The position numbers and the translations under genes are program-made. The notes below the pieces were generated by a model, which saw nothing but the letters and a program-made list of their open reading frames with translations, was not told the DNA's origin and searched no databases. DNA of 64,000 nucleotides from Shouchella tritolerans (lineage in GTDB: Bacteria; Bacillota; Bacilli; Bacillales; Bacillaceae_D). Shown here piece after piece: positions 25,208-33,859 of this stretch. Every line of letters starts with the position of its first letter. Within the stretch, counting starts at the first letter, position 1. The stretch is from contig NZ_JAODPB010000003.1 of NCBI RefSeq assembly GCF_025770735.1, positions 124,001 through 188,000 on the forward strand. The letters run 5' to 3'.

Positions 25208-26656
25208 TCAGCTTCCTCTTCGATTGTGGGCAGCCTCTGCTTTTTTAAAAGGCAATGGCGTCGGTCTATTGATGGCCATCGTTAAAGTAGGGCGAAAAAT
25301 CGTGTCACGCCATTTATCAGGCTGAAACGGTATAAACGGATAGAGGTATGGAATTCCAAGTGACCTTAAATGGGCCATATGGATGATGACTGCCGTTGTC
25401 ACGGCAAACATTCCTGCAAAGCCAAAGAAATGGGCTACGACGAGCAGCGTAATACGAATAAAAAAAATTGGAGAAAGGAGCCCGCGGTTTAAGACAGGGA
25501 AACTAGTTATATAACAAACGCCAATGACGACGATTGTAATGGGATGGAATAGGCTAACGTTTGTAGCAATGTCGCTAATGAGCATTGTGCCGATAAACGT
25601 CACCGCAAAAATGGTATTGCCAGGCAGGCGATAGGAGCCATCCATAATAAGCTGCAATAAAAGAATGACAAATACAAGCTCGATTGTATAGGGTGCAAGG
25701 GTGTCATGGGTTTTCACAAGCTGGTTAGCCACTTCCGTCGGTATGTTGTCAAGATGAAAACGGATGATTGCCACAGTAATAGCAGGGAAAAAAGTGGCAA
25801 TAAAAAAATACAAATACCGAAGAGGACGTGCGCCAAAACGGCCAAATTCGGATAAGTAATCGTCTTGGTTTTGAAAGAAATGATAAAACAAGCTTGGTGC
25901 CAGAATCGCCAAGGGCGATCCTTCTACGAGCAAGACAATTTTCCCTTTTGCCAATGCCAATGCGCACGCATCTGGGCGGTCATTTGCCATTGTCCTGGGA
26001 AACAAAAACCCTTTCCCTTCAAGCGCGTCAGTTGCAAGTTGCGAAATGATGAATTCGGCTACATGCACTTGTTTAAGCCTTTCGCGCACTTCTATTACAA
26101 GATCTGGATTCGTTTTTCCGTGAAGCGAGACAATCGCCATTTTTTTTGCAGCGTTTTCTCCAACTTCTAATGTTTCGATTGCCAATTCGGGGCTACGAAA
26201 ATAATTACGGAGCAAATTCATGTTGACGTCAAGGCTTTCTGTCAAAGCAGATGCTGGCCCTTCATACACGCTACTTGTAAGGGGCACGCTGACGCTGCGC
26301 ACATTCCACATCGCACAATCGATTAAAACAGGCTGTTCGTTTTGCAACAATACAACAGCTTTGCCGTCCATCATTTCCCGTTTTAATCGTTCCACATTGG
26401 CGTTTGGTATAGGGGTGCCATCTTTCAGCCAAGTCGTAACAGATTCAGTCGGATATGACTGCTTTGCGAGGCGGAAACGAGTAAGCGGATCGACGATTAA
26501 CGCATGCAACTTATTTTGGTCGATAATCTCTTTAATGAATAGCACAAGCGCTTGCTCTGTTCCTAAAAGCGGAATTTCCATTGTTTGCACGCTGTTTGAT
26601 TGGTAAAAGGCGCTTTTAATGGCTGCAGCACATGCATGTAAATCCGTTGTCCTCAT
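25208..26656 (-). CDS. spore germination protein, GerA (GerXA) family
   Basis: A 482-residue germinant-receptor A-subunit. The N-terminal soluble domain (about 1-250) includes VEGSPLAILAPSLFYHFFQN, and a membrane domain of about five helices follows with EVANQLVKTHDTLAPYTIELVF and LPGNTIFAVTFIGTM. AAGGAAG precedes the ATG. Such subunits sit in the spore inner membrane with B and C partners. No gerB or gerC homolog is adjacent in this window, so it is a solitary subunit or pairs with partners elsewhere. Confidence 0.9.
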   Translation of the reverse strand: MRTTDLHACAAAIKSAFYQSNSVQTMEIPLLGTEQALVLFIKEIIDQNKLHALIVDPLTRFRLAKQSYPTESVTTWLKDGTPIPNANVERLKREMMDGKAVVLLQNEQPVLIDCAMWNVRSVSVPLTSSVYEGPASALTESLDVNMNLLRNYFRSPELAIETLEVGENAAKKMAIVSLHGKTNPDLVIEVRERLKQVHVAEFIISQLATDALEGKGFLFPRTMANDRPDACALALAKGKIVLLVEGSPLAILAPSLFYHFFQNQDDYLSEFGRFGARPLRYLYFFIATFFPAITVAIIRFHLDNIPTEVANQLVKTHDTLAPYTIELVFVILLLQLIMDGSYRLPGNTIFAVTFIGTMLISDIATNVSLFHPITIVVIGVCYITSFPVLNRGLLSPIFFIRITLLVVAHFFGFAGMFAVTTAVIIHMAHLRSLGIPYLYPFIPFQPDKWRDTIFRPTLTMAINRPTPLPFKKAEAAHNRRGS

Positions 26657-26802
26657 GCCATTTCTTCCTTATCTGTTGTTAGTTTCCAATTAGTATAAGG
26701 AATTGAGACGATGCTATACACAAAAAATGGGATATTGTTCACCATTCCATGGGCAGCTGCGTAGGCTAGCAGAAAGGTTATAAAAAAAGGAGTTGCTCGT
26801 TT

Positions 26803-27210
26803 ATGTACAATGGGCATTATTACCCGTCGCGCTTTAGCCCAGGCACGTTTCCATTTCCACCAACACAAGGAGGCCCACCTGGACCCCCGCCAACACAAGG
26901 AGGATTTTTCCCAGGGCAAGGAGGCCCGCCGACCTCCCCAGGTCAAGGAACAGGAGCACCGCCTGGGCCGCCTCCTTCCCAAGCCGCTTTAAGCACTTTA
27001 GGGGCGCCTTCTGTTTTTGCTGTTGATCCTGGAGCGATCGCAGGCTGCCTATTTCGTTATACGTTTATCCGCCTAAATAACGGCGAATCGTTTTGGTTTT
27101 ACCCTACTTTTGTCGGCCGTCGCTCTGTAGCAGGCTGGCGTTGGTTTTTCTTCCGTTGGGTATTCTTTGGAATTGACACTGAGCGAATTGCTTCATTTCA
27201 GTGCGTGTGA
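26803..27210 (+). CDS. Pro/Gly-rich protein with aromatic C-terminal domain
   Basis: A 135-residue protein. The first about 65 residues are a low-complexity tract with repeats such as PPTQGGPPGPPPTQGGFFPG. The second half is a compact aromatic-rich domain (CLFRYTFIRLNNGESFWFYP then VAGWRWFFFRWVFFGIDTERI). This two-part layout occurs in uncharacterised Bacillus proteins, possibly spore- or surface-associated. No signal peptide. AAAAGGAG lies about 10 bases before the ATG. Divergent from the germination gene, which hints at sporulation control, but function is unknown. Confidence 0.7.
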   Translation: MYNGHYYPSRFSPGTFPFPPTQGGPPGPPPTQGGFFPGQGGPPTSPGQGTGAPPGPPPSQAALSTLGAPSVFAVDPGAIAGCLFRYTFIRLNNGESFWFYPTFVGRRSVAGWRWFFFRWVFFGIDTERIASFQCV

Positions 27211-27317
27211 CAGTCATCAGACTGATTTAAAGACGAGAAAAAATGAGAATAGGTCGGGGTTAATTAGCATAGTCCAGCCAAACGACGACGTATGCGAGCC
27301 CTTGACGTCAGGCTGAA

Positions 27318-27345
27318 AGGAGGGGGAACCCTCCTCTTTTGTTTT
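27318..27345 (+). terminator. terminator upstream of the ectoine operon
   Basis: AGGAGGG/CCCTCCT stem (27318-27324 with 27329-27335), GGAA loop, followed by CTTTTGTTTTT. Confidence 0.85.
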
Positions 27346-27554
27346 TCATAAGCAAAGGGCGGATATGGAAGGAAACGTGACGTTTAAGGAGGATATGAAA
27401 AGAAGCCTACTCTCTGCTCGACCTAGCGCGACTCAGCCACATCAATCCAATTATATCCAACGATTAAGCGTTTGCATTTGCTGCCACGCCCCCCTATCAT
27501 TATAGAAGGCAAAGAAAGTTGCCTACGTTCTTCATAAATGTTTCAAAAAGAAAC

Positions 27555-27579
27555 GTTTAGAATGATGAGAGACGGGTAA
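27555..27579 (+). promoter_or_regulatory. sigma-B-like general-stress promoter for ectABC
   Basis: GTTTAG, a 13-base spacer and GGGTAA closely match the sigma-B pattern GTTTAA-N12-14-GGGTAT. It lies about 50 bases before the ectA start. Osmotic or general-stress induction of ectoine genes would fit. Confidence 0.6.
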
Positions 27580-27628
27580 GGAAACAGTGTCTGGCAAAAA
27601 CGAAATGATAAACGAAAAGGAGGCTGTT

Positions 27629-28123
27629 ATGGTCCAGACACCAGTACTAACGTTAACAAAGCCAACCGTGGAAGATGGCGCAGCAATGTGGCAACTGGCG
27701 AAATCGTCTTCGCTCGATACAAACTCGTCCTACAAGTACATTATGATGTGCGAATATTTTGACGATACGTGTATTGTGGCAAAAGACGGAGATGAAGTAG
27801 TAGGATTTATTACCGCTTTTATTCCTCCTAAACAGCAAGATACGTTGTTTATTTGGCAAATCGGGGTAGCGGCGTCCCAACGGGGGCGAGGGCTCGGCCT
27901 TGACTTGATCAATAAGCTGATTGAGCGAGAGGCATGCAAGGATATCCGTTACGTGGAAGCAACGGTAACACCTTCAAACAAAGCTTCGCAAGCGTTATTC
28001 AGGAAATTAGCCCGAATCCATCAAACAGACTGCCAAGTGTCTAGTTGTTTTTCGGAACATTTATTTCCTGGAGATAGCCATGAACAAGAAAACACGTTTC
28101 GCATTGGACCACTTCGTTCTTGA
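27629..28123 (+). CDS. ectA: L-2,4-diaminobutyrate N-acetyltransferase
   Basis: A 164-residue GNAT acetyltransferase that acetylates diaminobutyrate in ectoine synthesis. The acetyl-CoA loop is ASQRGRGLGLDLINKL and typical EctA features follow (VTPSNKASQALFRKLAR). ATG 27629 has AAAGGAGG 5 bases upstream; the open frame begins earlier at a GTG (27587) without a good site. First gene of ectABC, 29 bases before ectB. Confidence 0.93.
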   Translation: MVQTPVLTLTKPTVEDGAAMWQLAKSSSLDTNSSYKYIMMCEYFDDTCIVAKDGDEVVGFITAFIPPKQQDTLFIWQIGVAASQRGRGLGLDLINKLIEREACKDIRYVEATVTPSNKASQALFRKLARIHQTDCQVSSCFSEHLFPGDSHEQENTFRIGPLRS

Positions 28124-28152
28124 ACGAATAAATGAAGGAGGAACAACCGACA

Positions 28153-29433
28153 GTGAATGAAACAATGAGCATTTTCAATGAATTGGAATCAGAAGTGCGT
28201 AGTTACTGCCGCAGCTTCCCGGCTGTTTTCACGAAGGCAAAAGGCTGGAAAATGTGGGATGAGGACGGGACGGAATACATCGACTTCTTTTCTGGAGCAG
28301 GGGCGCTCAATTATGGCCACAATGATGAAAAAATGAAGCGTGCTCTTATCGATTATATTGCCGATGACGGAATCACCCATTCACTCGATATGGCCACAAA
28401 GCCAAAAGCAGCATTCCTAAAAAAATTCAACGAAGTGATTTTAAAACCACGAAAGCTCAATTACAAAGTGATGTTTCCTGGTCCAACAGGCACAAATACA
28501 GTTGAATCAGCCTTGAAGCTGGCTCGCAAGGTGACAGGGAGAACAGAAATCATCAGCTTTACAAATGGCTTCCACGGGATGACGATTGGGTCGCTTTCGG
28601 TAACAGGGAATGCTTCTAAACGAAAAGGGGCGGGCATCCCTTTGACTAATGTTGTAACGATGCCGTATGACAAATTTGGAGAAGAAGAAGTCGATACACT
28701 TCGCTATCTCGAACAGTTTTTACGTGACAACGGCTCTGGAGTAGACATTCCGGCGGCCGTCATTCTCGAAACTGTTCAAGGAGAGGGCGGCATTAATGCC
28801 GCACGTATGGAATGGTTACAGCAATTAGAGCGCATTTGCAAGAAATACGACATTTTAATGATTATCGATGACGTCCAGGCGGGAATTGGACGCACAGGAA
28901 CGTTTTTTAGCTTTGAGGAAGCAGGCATTACGCCTGACATTGTCTGCCTGTCTAAATCAATTGGCGGATATGGATTGCCATTAGCACTCACCCTTTTCAA
29001 ACCTGAACTTGATATTTGGGCTCCGGGCGAGCATAATGGCACATTCCGTGGAAACAACCATGCCTTTATTACAGCAACAGCAGCATTGTCCTACTGGGAA
29101 GACCCATCGTTTGAACAAGCGATTAAAGACAAGTCAAAGAAAATCCATGCCTTTTTAACGAAGCTCGTTGATTCATATCCAGAAATGAATGGTTGTGTAA
29201 AAGGAAGGGGCTTTATGGCTGGAATCGGTTCAAAAGTAGACGGCCTAGCTGGAAAAGTGGCGGCTGAAGCATTTAAGAGCGGCTTAATCATGGAAACGGC
29301 CGGCCCAGAAGATGAAGTCTTTAAGCTGTTCCCACCGCTCACCATTTCAGATGAGGACTTAGAAAGAGGCTTTGCCATTATAGAAGAAAGCGTACGCGCC
29401 GTCCTTGGCGTAAAAGAGCCTGTCACAACTTAA
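28153..29433 (+). CDS. ectB: diaminobutyrate-2-oxoglutarate transaminase
   Basis: A 426-residue PLP-dependent class III aminotransferase making 2,4-diaminobutyrate from aspartate semialdehyde. Markers: [29 protein letters not shown], the PLP Asp in [13 protein letters not shown] and the Schiff-base Lys in [18 protein letters not shown] 28153 lies about 10 bases after AAGGAGG and gives the N-terminal length usual for EctB; the upstream ATG at 28132 merges into that ribosome site. Confidence 0.94.
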   Translation: MNETMSIFNELESEVRSYCRSFPAVFTKAKGWKMWDEDGTEYIDFFSGAGALNYGHNDEKMKRALIDYIADDGITHSLDMATKPKAAFLKKFNEVILKPRKLNYKVMFPGPTGTNTVESALKLARKVTGRTEIISFTNGFHGMTIGSLSVTGNASKRKGAGIPLTNVVTMPYDKFGEEEVDTLRYLEQFLRDNGSGVDIPAAVILETVQGEGGINAARMEWLQQLERICKKYDILMIIDDVQAGIGRTGTFFSFEEAGITPDIVCLSKSIGGYGLPLALTLFKPELDIWAPGEHNGTFRGNNHAFITATAALSYWEDPSFEQAIKDKSKKIHAFLTKLVDSYPEMNGCVKGRGFMAGIGSKVDGLAGKVAAEAFKSGLIMETAGPEDEVFKLFPPLTISDEDLERGFAIIEESVRAVLGVKEPVTT

Positions 29434-29469
29434 ACAAGCGTTAGTTACTTAATCATTGGAGGAGAGAAA

Positions 29470-29874
29470 ATGAAAGTAGTTAAACTGGCAGACATTATTG
29501 GCACAAACCGGGATGTAGACGGCGGCAATTGGAGGAGCCAGCGCATCGTTGTCGAGGCAGACGGTATGGGTTATTCATTGCATGACACGCAAATTAAAGC
29601 TGGTACAGAAACGCATCTTTGGTACAAATACCATCTTGAATCGGTTTACGTAATTGAAGGGGAAGGCGAAGTTGAAACTATTAAAGATGGCAAAGTATGG
29701 CCAGTCAAGCAATACGAATGTTATGTGCTCGACAAAAATGATGAGCATTTACTGCGGGCGAAGACGGATATGCGCATGGTCTGTGTGTTTAATCCACCGG
29801 TTACAGGCGAAGAAGTTCATGACGAAGACGGTGCCTATCCTCTTCCAGAACATGTGAAGCCTTTAAACTCATAG
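29470..29874 (+). CDS. ectC: L-ectoine synthase
   Basis: A 134-residue cupin enzyme that cyclises N-acetyldiaminobutyrate to ectoine, the compatible solute. Family features are [37 protein letters not shown] and a conserved C-terminal PYPLPEH-like segment. GGAGGAG precedes the ATG. Last gene of the operon, with a terminator after it. No ectoine hydroxylase (ectD) follows. Confidence 0.95.
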   Translation: MKVVKLADIIGTNRDVDGGNWRSQRIVVEADGMGYSLHDTQIKAGTETHLWYKYHLESVYVIEGEGEVETIKDGKVWPVKQYECYVLDKNDEHLLRAKTDMRMVCVFNPPVTGEEVHDEDGAYPLPEHVKPLNS

Positions 29875-29895
29875 AGCAGGGCAAAGATTGAAATC

Positions 29896-29935
29896 GACAA
29901 AGGGCAGTGGCTCTTTGTCTTTTTTTATTTTTTGT
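29896..29935 (+). terminator. terminator of ectABC
   Basis: GACAAAG/CTTTGTC stem (29896-29902 with 29913-29919) followed by a long T-run. Confidence 0.9.
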
Positions 29936-29947
29936 CCCCTTCCTTTA

Positions 29948-29969
29948 CAAACGTTTTACAAAATGTTTG
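29948..29969. promoter_or_regulatory. 22-base palindromic operator candidate
   Basis: CAAACGTTTTACAAAATGTTTG pairs at 9 of 11 positions about its centre. It lies about 35 bases upstream of a possible -10 (TATACT, 30003-30008) for the following ABC operon. No regulator gene is adjacent. Confidence 0.5.
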
Positions 29970-30044
29970 CTTATCTCTCATTAGGAATTAATAGCCCCTC
30001 TTTATACTGGACATGTATTTAACCAATAAAGGGGTGAAGAGACT

Positions 30045-31343
30045 GTGTGGAAGAAGCATGCAGCCTTGTTATCAACACTAGGCACGGTCACTGTTTTAGC
30101 AGCTTGTGGCAGTACGGAAGGTGCAGCAACGAGTGAAGAGAAAGTCACGATTGAGTATTGGCATGTAAATAACGAAGACTGGGGTGGCAAAGCGATTAAA
30201 GAGCTGGTCGAACAGTTTAATGCTTCCCAGGACCGAATTGAAGTAAAGGAATCTTTTCAGCCTGGCAATTATCAAGGGCTGTTGCAAAATGCCCAGGCGG
30301 CGTTAAGTGGAGGCAATCCACCAGATGTCGCGCAAATTGGCTACAACTACATAGCTTATGTCGACCAAAACGTGCCTTATGTCCCTGTGTCCGAACTAGC
30401 GGCCAATGATGAAGAGGGGGAAGCGTTTTTAAATCAATCTTATCTCGACAATATTAAAGCGCTTGGGTATTCCAACGATAAAGAAACATTGGCTGGATTG
30501 CCTTATGCCTTAAGCAATCCGATTATGTATGTCAATGCAGATTTGCTAAAAGAAGCTGGCTGGAATGTAGACGAGCTTCCGCAAACATGGGATGAAATGC
30601 AGGAAATGGCCAAGATGGTAAAGGAAAATACAGGGGAGTACGGACTCTATGTCCAGCAACCGCCAGATAGCTGGGCGGAGTATTCGCTTGTTCGTTCAAA
30701 TGGCGGGGATTTCCTCGATTTTAGTGGCGACGAAGTTGTATCAACCATTGGTTCCCCAGAAAGTGTAGAAGTGTTTGATATGCTTGGGCGCATGATTGAA
30801 GATGAGCATGCCCTCCATGTGACGTGGGAAGAAGGCATACAGGCATTTGCAACAGGAAAAGTCGGGATGATGATGACAACTGTGGGCCGCCGGGCTGCGA
30901 TTGAAGAACAAAGCAACTTTGATTTGCGTTCAGTGGAAATTCCAACCTTTGGGGATAAAGAGCGCCAAGTGGCTGCTGGCGGGAATGCGCTGTTCTCATT
31001 TTCACAGGATCCAGAGAAACAGGCAGCGGCGTGGGAATTTATGAAGTATTTATCAAGCCCAGAAGCAATGAAAATTTGGGTTGAAGGGACTGGTTATTTG
31101 CCGCCGATCACGGGACTGGCAGAAGATCCAGATACGTTAGGTCCTTTTTTTGACGAGAATCCAATCATGCAAACCGCTAATCGGCAAATGGAATCGATTG
31201 TCCCTTGGATCAACTTTCCAGGTGCAAATGGTTTGCAGGCAGAGCAAGCGATTCTAGATGCAAGAGATCAGATTTTTGATGGTGGCGATCCGGAATCGGT
31301 TTTGAAAGAGACAGAATCAAAAATCAATGGATATATCCAATAA
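30045..31343 (+). CDS. ABC sugar-binding lipoprotein
   Basis: A 432-residue extracellular solute-binding protein of family 1. The signal peptide MWKKHAALLSTLGTVTVL leads to the lipobox LAAC. GGGGTGA lies 7 bases before the GTG start. The C-terminal half (MMTTVGRRAA, AAWEFMKYLSSPEAMKIW) is typical of glycerol-phosphate or oligosaccharide binders. First gene of a five-gene operon with an isomerase-like enzyme, two permeases and an ATPase. Ligand not assigned. Confidence 0.9.
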   Translation: MWKKHAALLSTLGTVTVLAACGSTEGAATSEEKVTIEYWHVNNEDWGGKAIKELVEQFNASQDRIEVKESFQPGNYQGLLQNAQAALSGGNPPDVAQIGYNYIAYVDQNVPYVPVSELAANDEEGEAFLNQSYLDNIKALGYSNDKETLAGLPYALSNPIMYVNADLLKEAGWNVDELPQTWDEMQEMAKMVKENTGEYGLYVQQPPDSWAEYSLVRSNGGDFLDFSGDEVVSTIGSPESVEVFDMLGRMIEDEHALHVTWEEGIQAFATGKVGMMMTTVGRRAAIEEQSNFDLRSVEIPTFGDKERQVAAGGNALFSFSQDPEKQAAAWEFMKYLSSPEAMKIWVEGTGYLPPITGLAEDPDTLGPFFDENPIMQTANRQMESIVPWINFPGANGLQAEQAILDARDQIFDGGDPESVLKETESKINGYIQ

Positions 31344-31361
31344 GCGAGAGGCGGACATGCA

Positions 31362-32159
31362 ATGAGTGTATATATCAACTTGCTTCCTTTTATGAAAAAA
31401 ATTGTCGAGGCCCCAGCTTTCTTACAGGATTGGGAGGGCGGAATTGAAATCTCGACAGACGGCCCCCATTGGCATGGCCATACCGATTGGAATCAAGAGA
31501 AAGAGCGGTTTGCTTCATTTGCAGGAGACATTGGCGTCCACTTGCCAATTTGGGAATTAAATTTGGCCTCTGTCCAATTCCCTCAATATGCGGCCTACTC
31601 ATTTGAAGCGTACCGTATGTATTTAGAATGGGCTTCTACATTTGCGAGCCATGCTGTGCTCCACACTCATTTATACAACATGCCTTTGTTTCATCGAGAA
31701 GAAGCACAAGCTTTATCCAAGCACTACATAAAACAGCTCGGTGATATCGCTAAACAAAATGGCATCATGCTATTGGTTGAGAATGTCGGTTTTCACGATA
31801 AGATGCTGTTTGATGAACGGGAATTTGTCCAATTGTTCGAGGAAATTCCGACGATTCAAGCATTGCTTGATGTCGGCCATGCCACAATTAACAATTGGCA
31901 GATAGCAAATGTTATTGAAGCGCTTGGGACAAGGCTGTCTGCCCTTCATTTGCATGATAATGATGGCGAAAACGACTTGCATTTGCCAATTGGCGCAGGG
32001 GTAACACGCTGGAATGAAATTTGGCAGGCGATTGCCGAGCAAGCCCACTCTCTGCGATTGATCTTGGAGTATGACGAGTCTGCTTCACTAGAAGTGTTGA
32101 AGCGCCACGGCAACGAGCTTTTACAAGAAGGAAAAGTGGTAGGGAAGATAACCGTATGA
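31362..32159 (+). CDS. sugar phosphate isomerase/epimerase-like TIM-barrel protein
   Basis: A 265-residue protein of the xylose-isomerase-like TIM-barrel (AP endonuclease 2) superfamily. Probable metal ligands are in LLVENVGFHD (Glu), LLDVGHATIN (Asp, His), LSALHLHDNDG (His, Asp) and LILEYDES (Glu). It lies inside the ABC transport operon: it starts 18 bases after the binding protein and overlaps the next permease by ATGA. It therefore probably acts on the imported compound, for example as epimerase, isomerase or lyase. Substrate unknown. Confidence 0.78.
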   Translation: MSVYINLLPFMKKIVEAPAFLQDWEGGIEISTDGPHWHGHTDWNQEKERFASFAGDIGVHLPIWELNLASVQFPQYAAYSFEAYRMYLEWASTFASHAVLHTHLYNMPLFHREEAQALSKHYIKQLGDIAKQNGIMLLVENVGFHDKMLFDEREFVQLFEEIPTIQALLDVGHATINNWQIANVIEALGTRLSALHLHDNDGENDLHLPIGAGVTRWNEIWQAIAEQAHSLRLILEYDESASLEVLKRHGNELLQEGKVVGKITV

Positions 32160-33058
32160 AGATCAAACCAGCAAGCGGTTGGCTGCAGCGGATAAAGCCG
32201 CTTTTGTTTATTGCTCCTGCGATGCTGCCAATTGTTCTCTTTATTTTCGTTCCCCTTGCTCGCTCGATTTATTGGAGCTTTTTAGAATGGAATATGGTTA
32301 GTCCAACCAAAACATGGGTCGGCTTAGACAATTACGTCGAATTGTTTTCAAATCGCGAGTTTTTAAACGCTGCAGCGAATACGCTGTGGTACATGGGCAT
32401 GCTGCTCCTCCTAATCTTGTTCGTTCCTTACATGACCGCCTACGGAATAACGCAAGTTTCAGGACGGTGGCAACATTTCTATCGAGGTGCTCTCTTTGTA
32501 CCGCACGTACTGTCCCTTGCTGTTGCGTCTGTCATCTTCTTATGGCTATACAATCCATTGATTGGCTCAGTGAATGAAATTCTCCGTTTCTTTCAACTTC
32601 CCGATGTCAACTGGCTAAATGATACAAATTGGGCACTGTTTGCGATTACGCTTGTTGTTGCCTGGAATACGTTTGGCTATCATTTTATCGTGTTGCTTGC
32701 TGGAATCTTAAGTGTCCCTGAAGAAGTGAAGGAATCGGCCCGTGTAGAAGGGATGAAAAGCAAACTTGGCATGTTGCGCCGGATTGTTTTTCCGCTAACA
32801 GGACCAACGATTTTGTTTGTTTTTGTGTTAACGACAGTAATGGGCATCCAATTTGCTTTTGTGCCGATTCAAATGCTAACCAATGGCGGCCCAGACCAAT
32901 CAACCAGCAATTTGGTGTTCTTGACGTATCAGTATGGGTTCCAGTTCTTTCGTACAGGACTTGGGTCAGCGACTGCTGTGCTAACGTTTTTGTTTTTTGT
33001 TCTGATCATTTTGCTTCAGGCTAAAGTGCTTGATCGGAGGGTCCATTATGAAAGTTAA
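32156..33058 (+). CDS. ABC sugar permease, MalF/UgpA type
   Basis: A 300-residue membrane subunit with six helices. The EAA loop lies at KESARVEGMKSKLGMLRRIV. The start overlaps the upstream gene (ATGA) and the end overlaps the next permease by 11 bases, showing tight translational coupling. Forms the channel with the following gene product. Confidence 0.9.
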   Translation: MKIKPASGWLQRIKPLLFIAPAMLPIVLFIFVPLARSIYWSFLEWNMVSPTKTWVGLDNYVELFSNREFLNAAANTLWYMGMLLLLILFVPYMTAYGITQVSGRWQHFYRGALFVPHVLSLAVASVIFLWLYNPLIGSVNEILRFFQLPDVNWLNDTNWALFAITLVVAWNTFGYHFIVLLAGILSVPEEVKESARVEGMKSKLGMLRRIVFPLTGPTILFVFVLTTVMGIQFAFVPIQMLTNGGPDQSTSNLVFLTYQYGFQFFRTGLGSATAVLTFLFFVLIILLQAKVLDRRVHYES

Positions 33059-33857
33059 CGGATGGCATCTGTTGCTGGCGATTTGCCTGATACTTAGTTT
33101 TTTTCCGGTTCTGACGATGGCAGCAACCGCTTTTCTTGAAACTAGCCAATTGTTTGCAGGCGGTTTGCAATTGTTGCCGATTCCGCCTACATTAGACCAT
33201 TTTAGTCAAGTGTGGGAGTCGATCCCGATTTTACGCTATATGGGCAACTCTTTCTTCGTGGCAACAGTGGTCACATTGATACAACTGTTCACTAGCATCC
33301 TTGCTGCTTACGGGTTTACTCAATTTCAATTCCGAGGAAGAGAGTTTTGCTTTTACTTGGTCATTGCGAGCATCTTCATCCCTATTCAAGTGACGATGCT
33401 GCCAAACTATATTCTTTTAAGTGATCTAGAGCTTGTAAACACCTATTTCGGTTTAATATTGCCACAAATCGCAAATGGGATTGGCGTTTTCCTGTTAAGG
33501 CAATCGTTTCGGTCAGTCCCTGCCAGCCTGATTGAGTCTGCTCGTGTGGACGGGGCAGGGGATTGGCGCAGGCTTTGGAAAATCTTATTCCCATCGGTTA
33601 AGCCCTCGGTGATTGCTTTAGGCATTCTCTTTTTTATTACGACATGGAACGAATATTTATGGCCTTTATTAATGATTAACGACAACGACTTGATGACGAT
33701 GCCTCTTGCTTTGCAAGAGTTTATAAGTGCAGAAGGGGGCACATCGTGGGGGCCGATGATGGCTGTCGCATTTCTTGCGTCCGTTCCGCCTCTCGCTGTG
33801 TATTTGTTGTTGCAGCGACATATTATGAGCAGCTTTTTGCATACAGGGGTGAAGTAG
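33048..33857 (+). CDS. ABC sugar permease, MalG/UgpE type
   Basis: A 269-residue membrane subunit. ATG 33048 is preferred because GGAGG lies about 6 bases upstream; an ATG at 33030 lacks one. The EAA loop is IESARVDGAGDWRRLWKILFP. Pairs with the upstream permease; the ATPase gene follows immediately. Confidence 0.9.
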   Translation: MKVNGWHLLLAICLILSFFPVLTMAATAFLETSQLFAGGLQLLPIPPTLDHFSQVWESIPILRYMGNSFFVATVVTLIQLFTSILAAYGFTQFQFRGREFCFYLVIASIFIPIQVTMLPNYILLSDLELVNTYFGLILPQIANGIGVFLLRQSFRSVPASLIESARVDGAGDWRRLWKILFPSVKPSVIALGILFFITTWNEYLWPLLMINDNDLMTMPLALQEFISAEGGTSWGPMMAVAFLASVPPLAVYLLLQRHIMSSFLHTGVK

Positions 33858-33859
33858 CG

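Larger units (their letters stand above)
27211..27628. other. gap upstream of ectA: terminator and promoter only
   Basis: No further gene seen in this 418-base stretch. It holds the terminator at 27318-27345 and the sigma-B-like promoter at 27555-27579. The section 27346-27550 shows nothing recognised. Confidence 0.5.

Noticed and set aside
26653-26982. Minus-strand 109-codon frame opposite the Pro/Gly-rich gene
   Set aside because: Its Arg/Trp-rich product is the mirror of the Pro/Gly repeat, while the plus-strand frame has a good ribosome site and a plausible folded domain.
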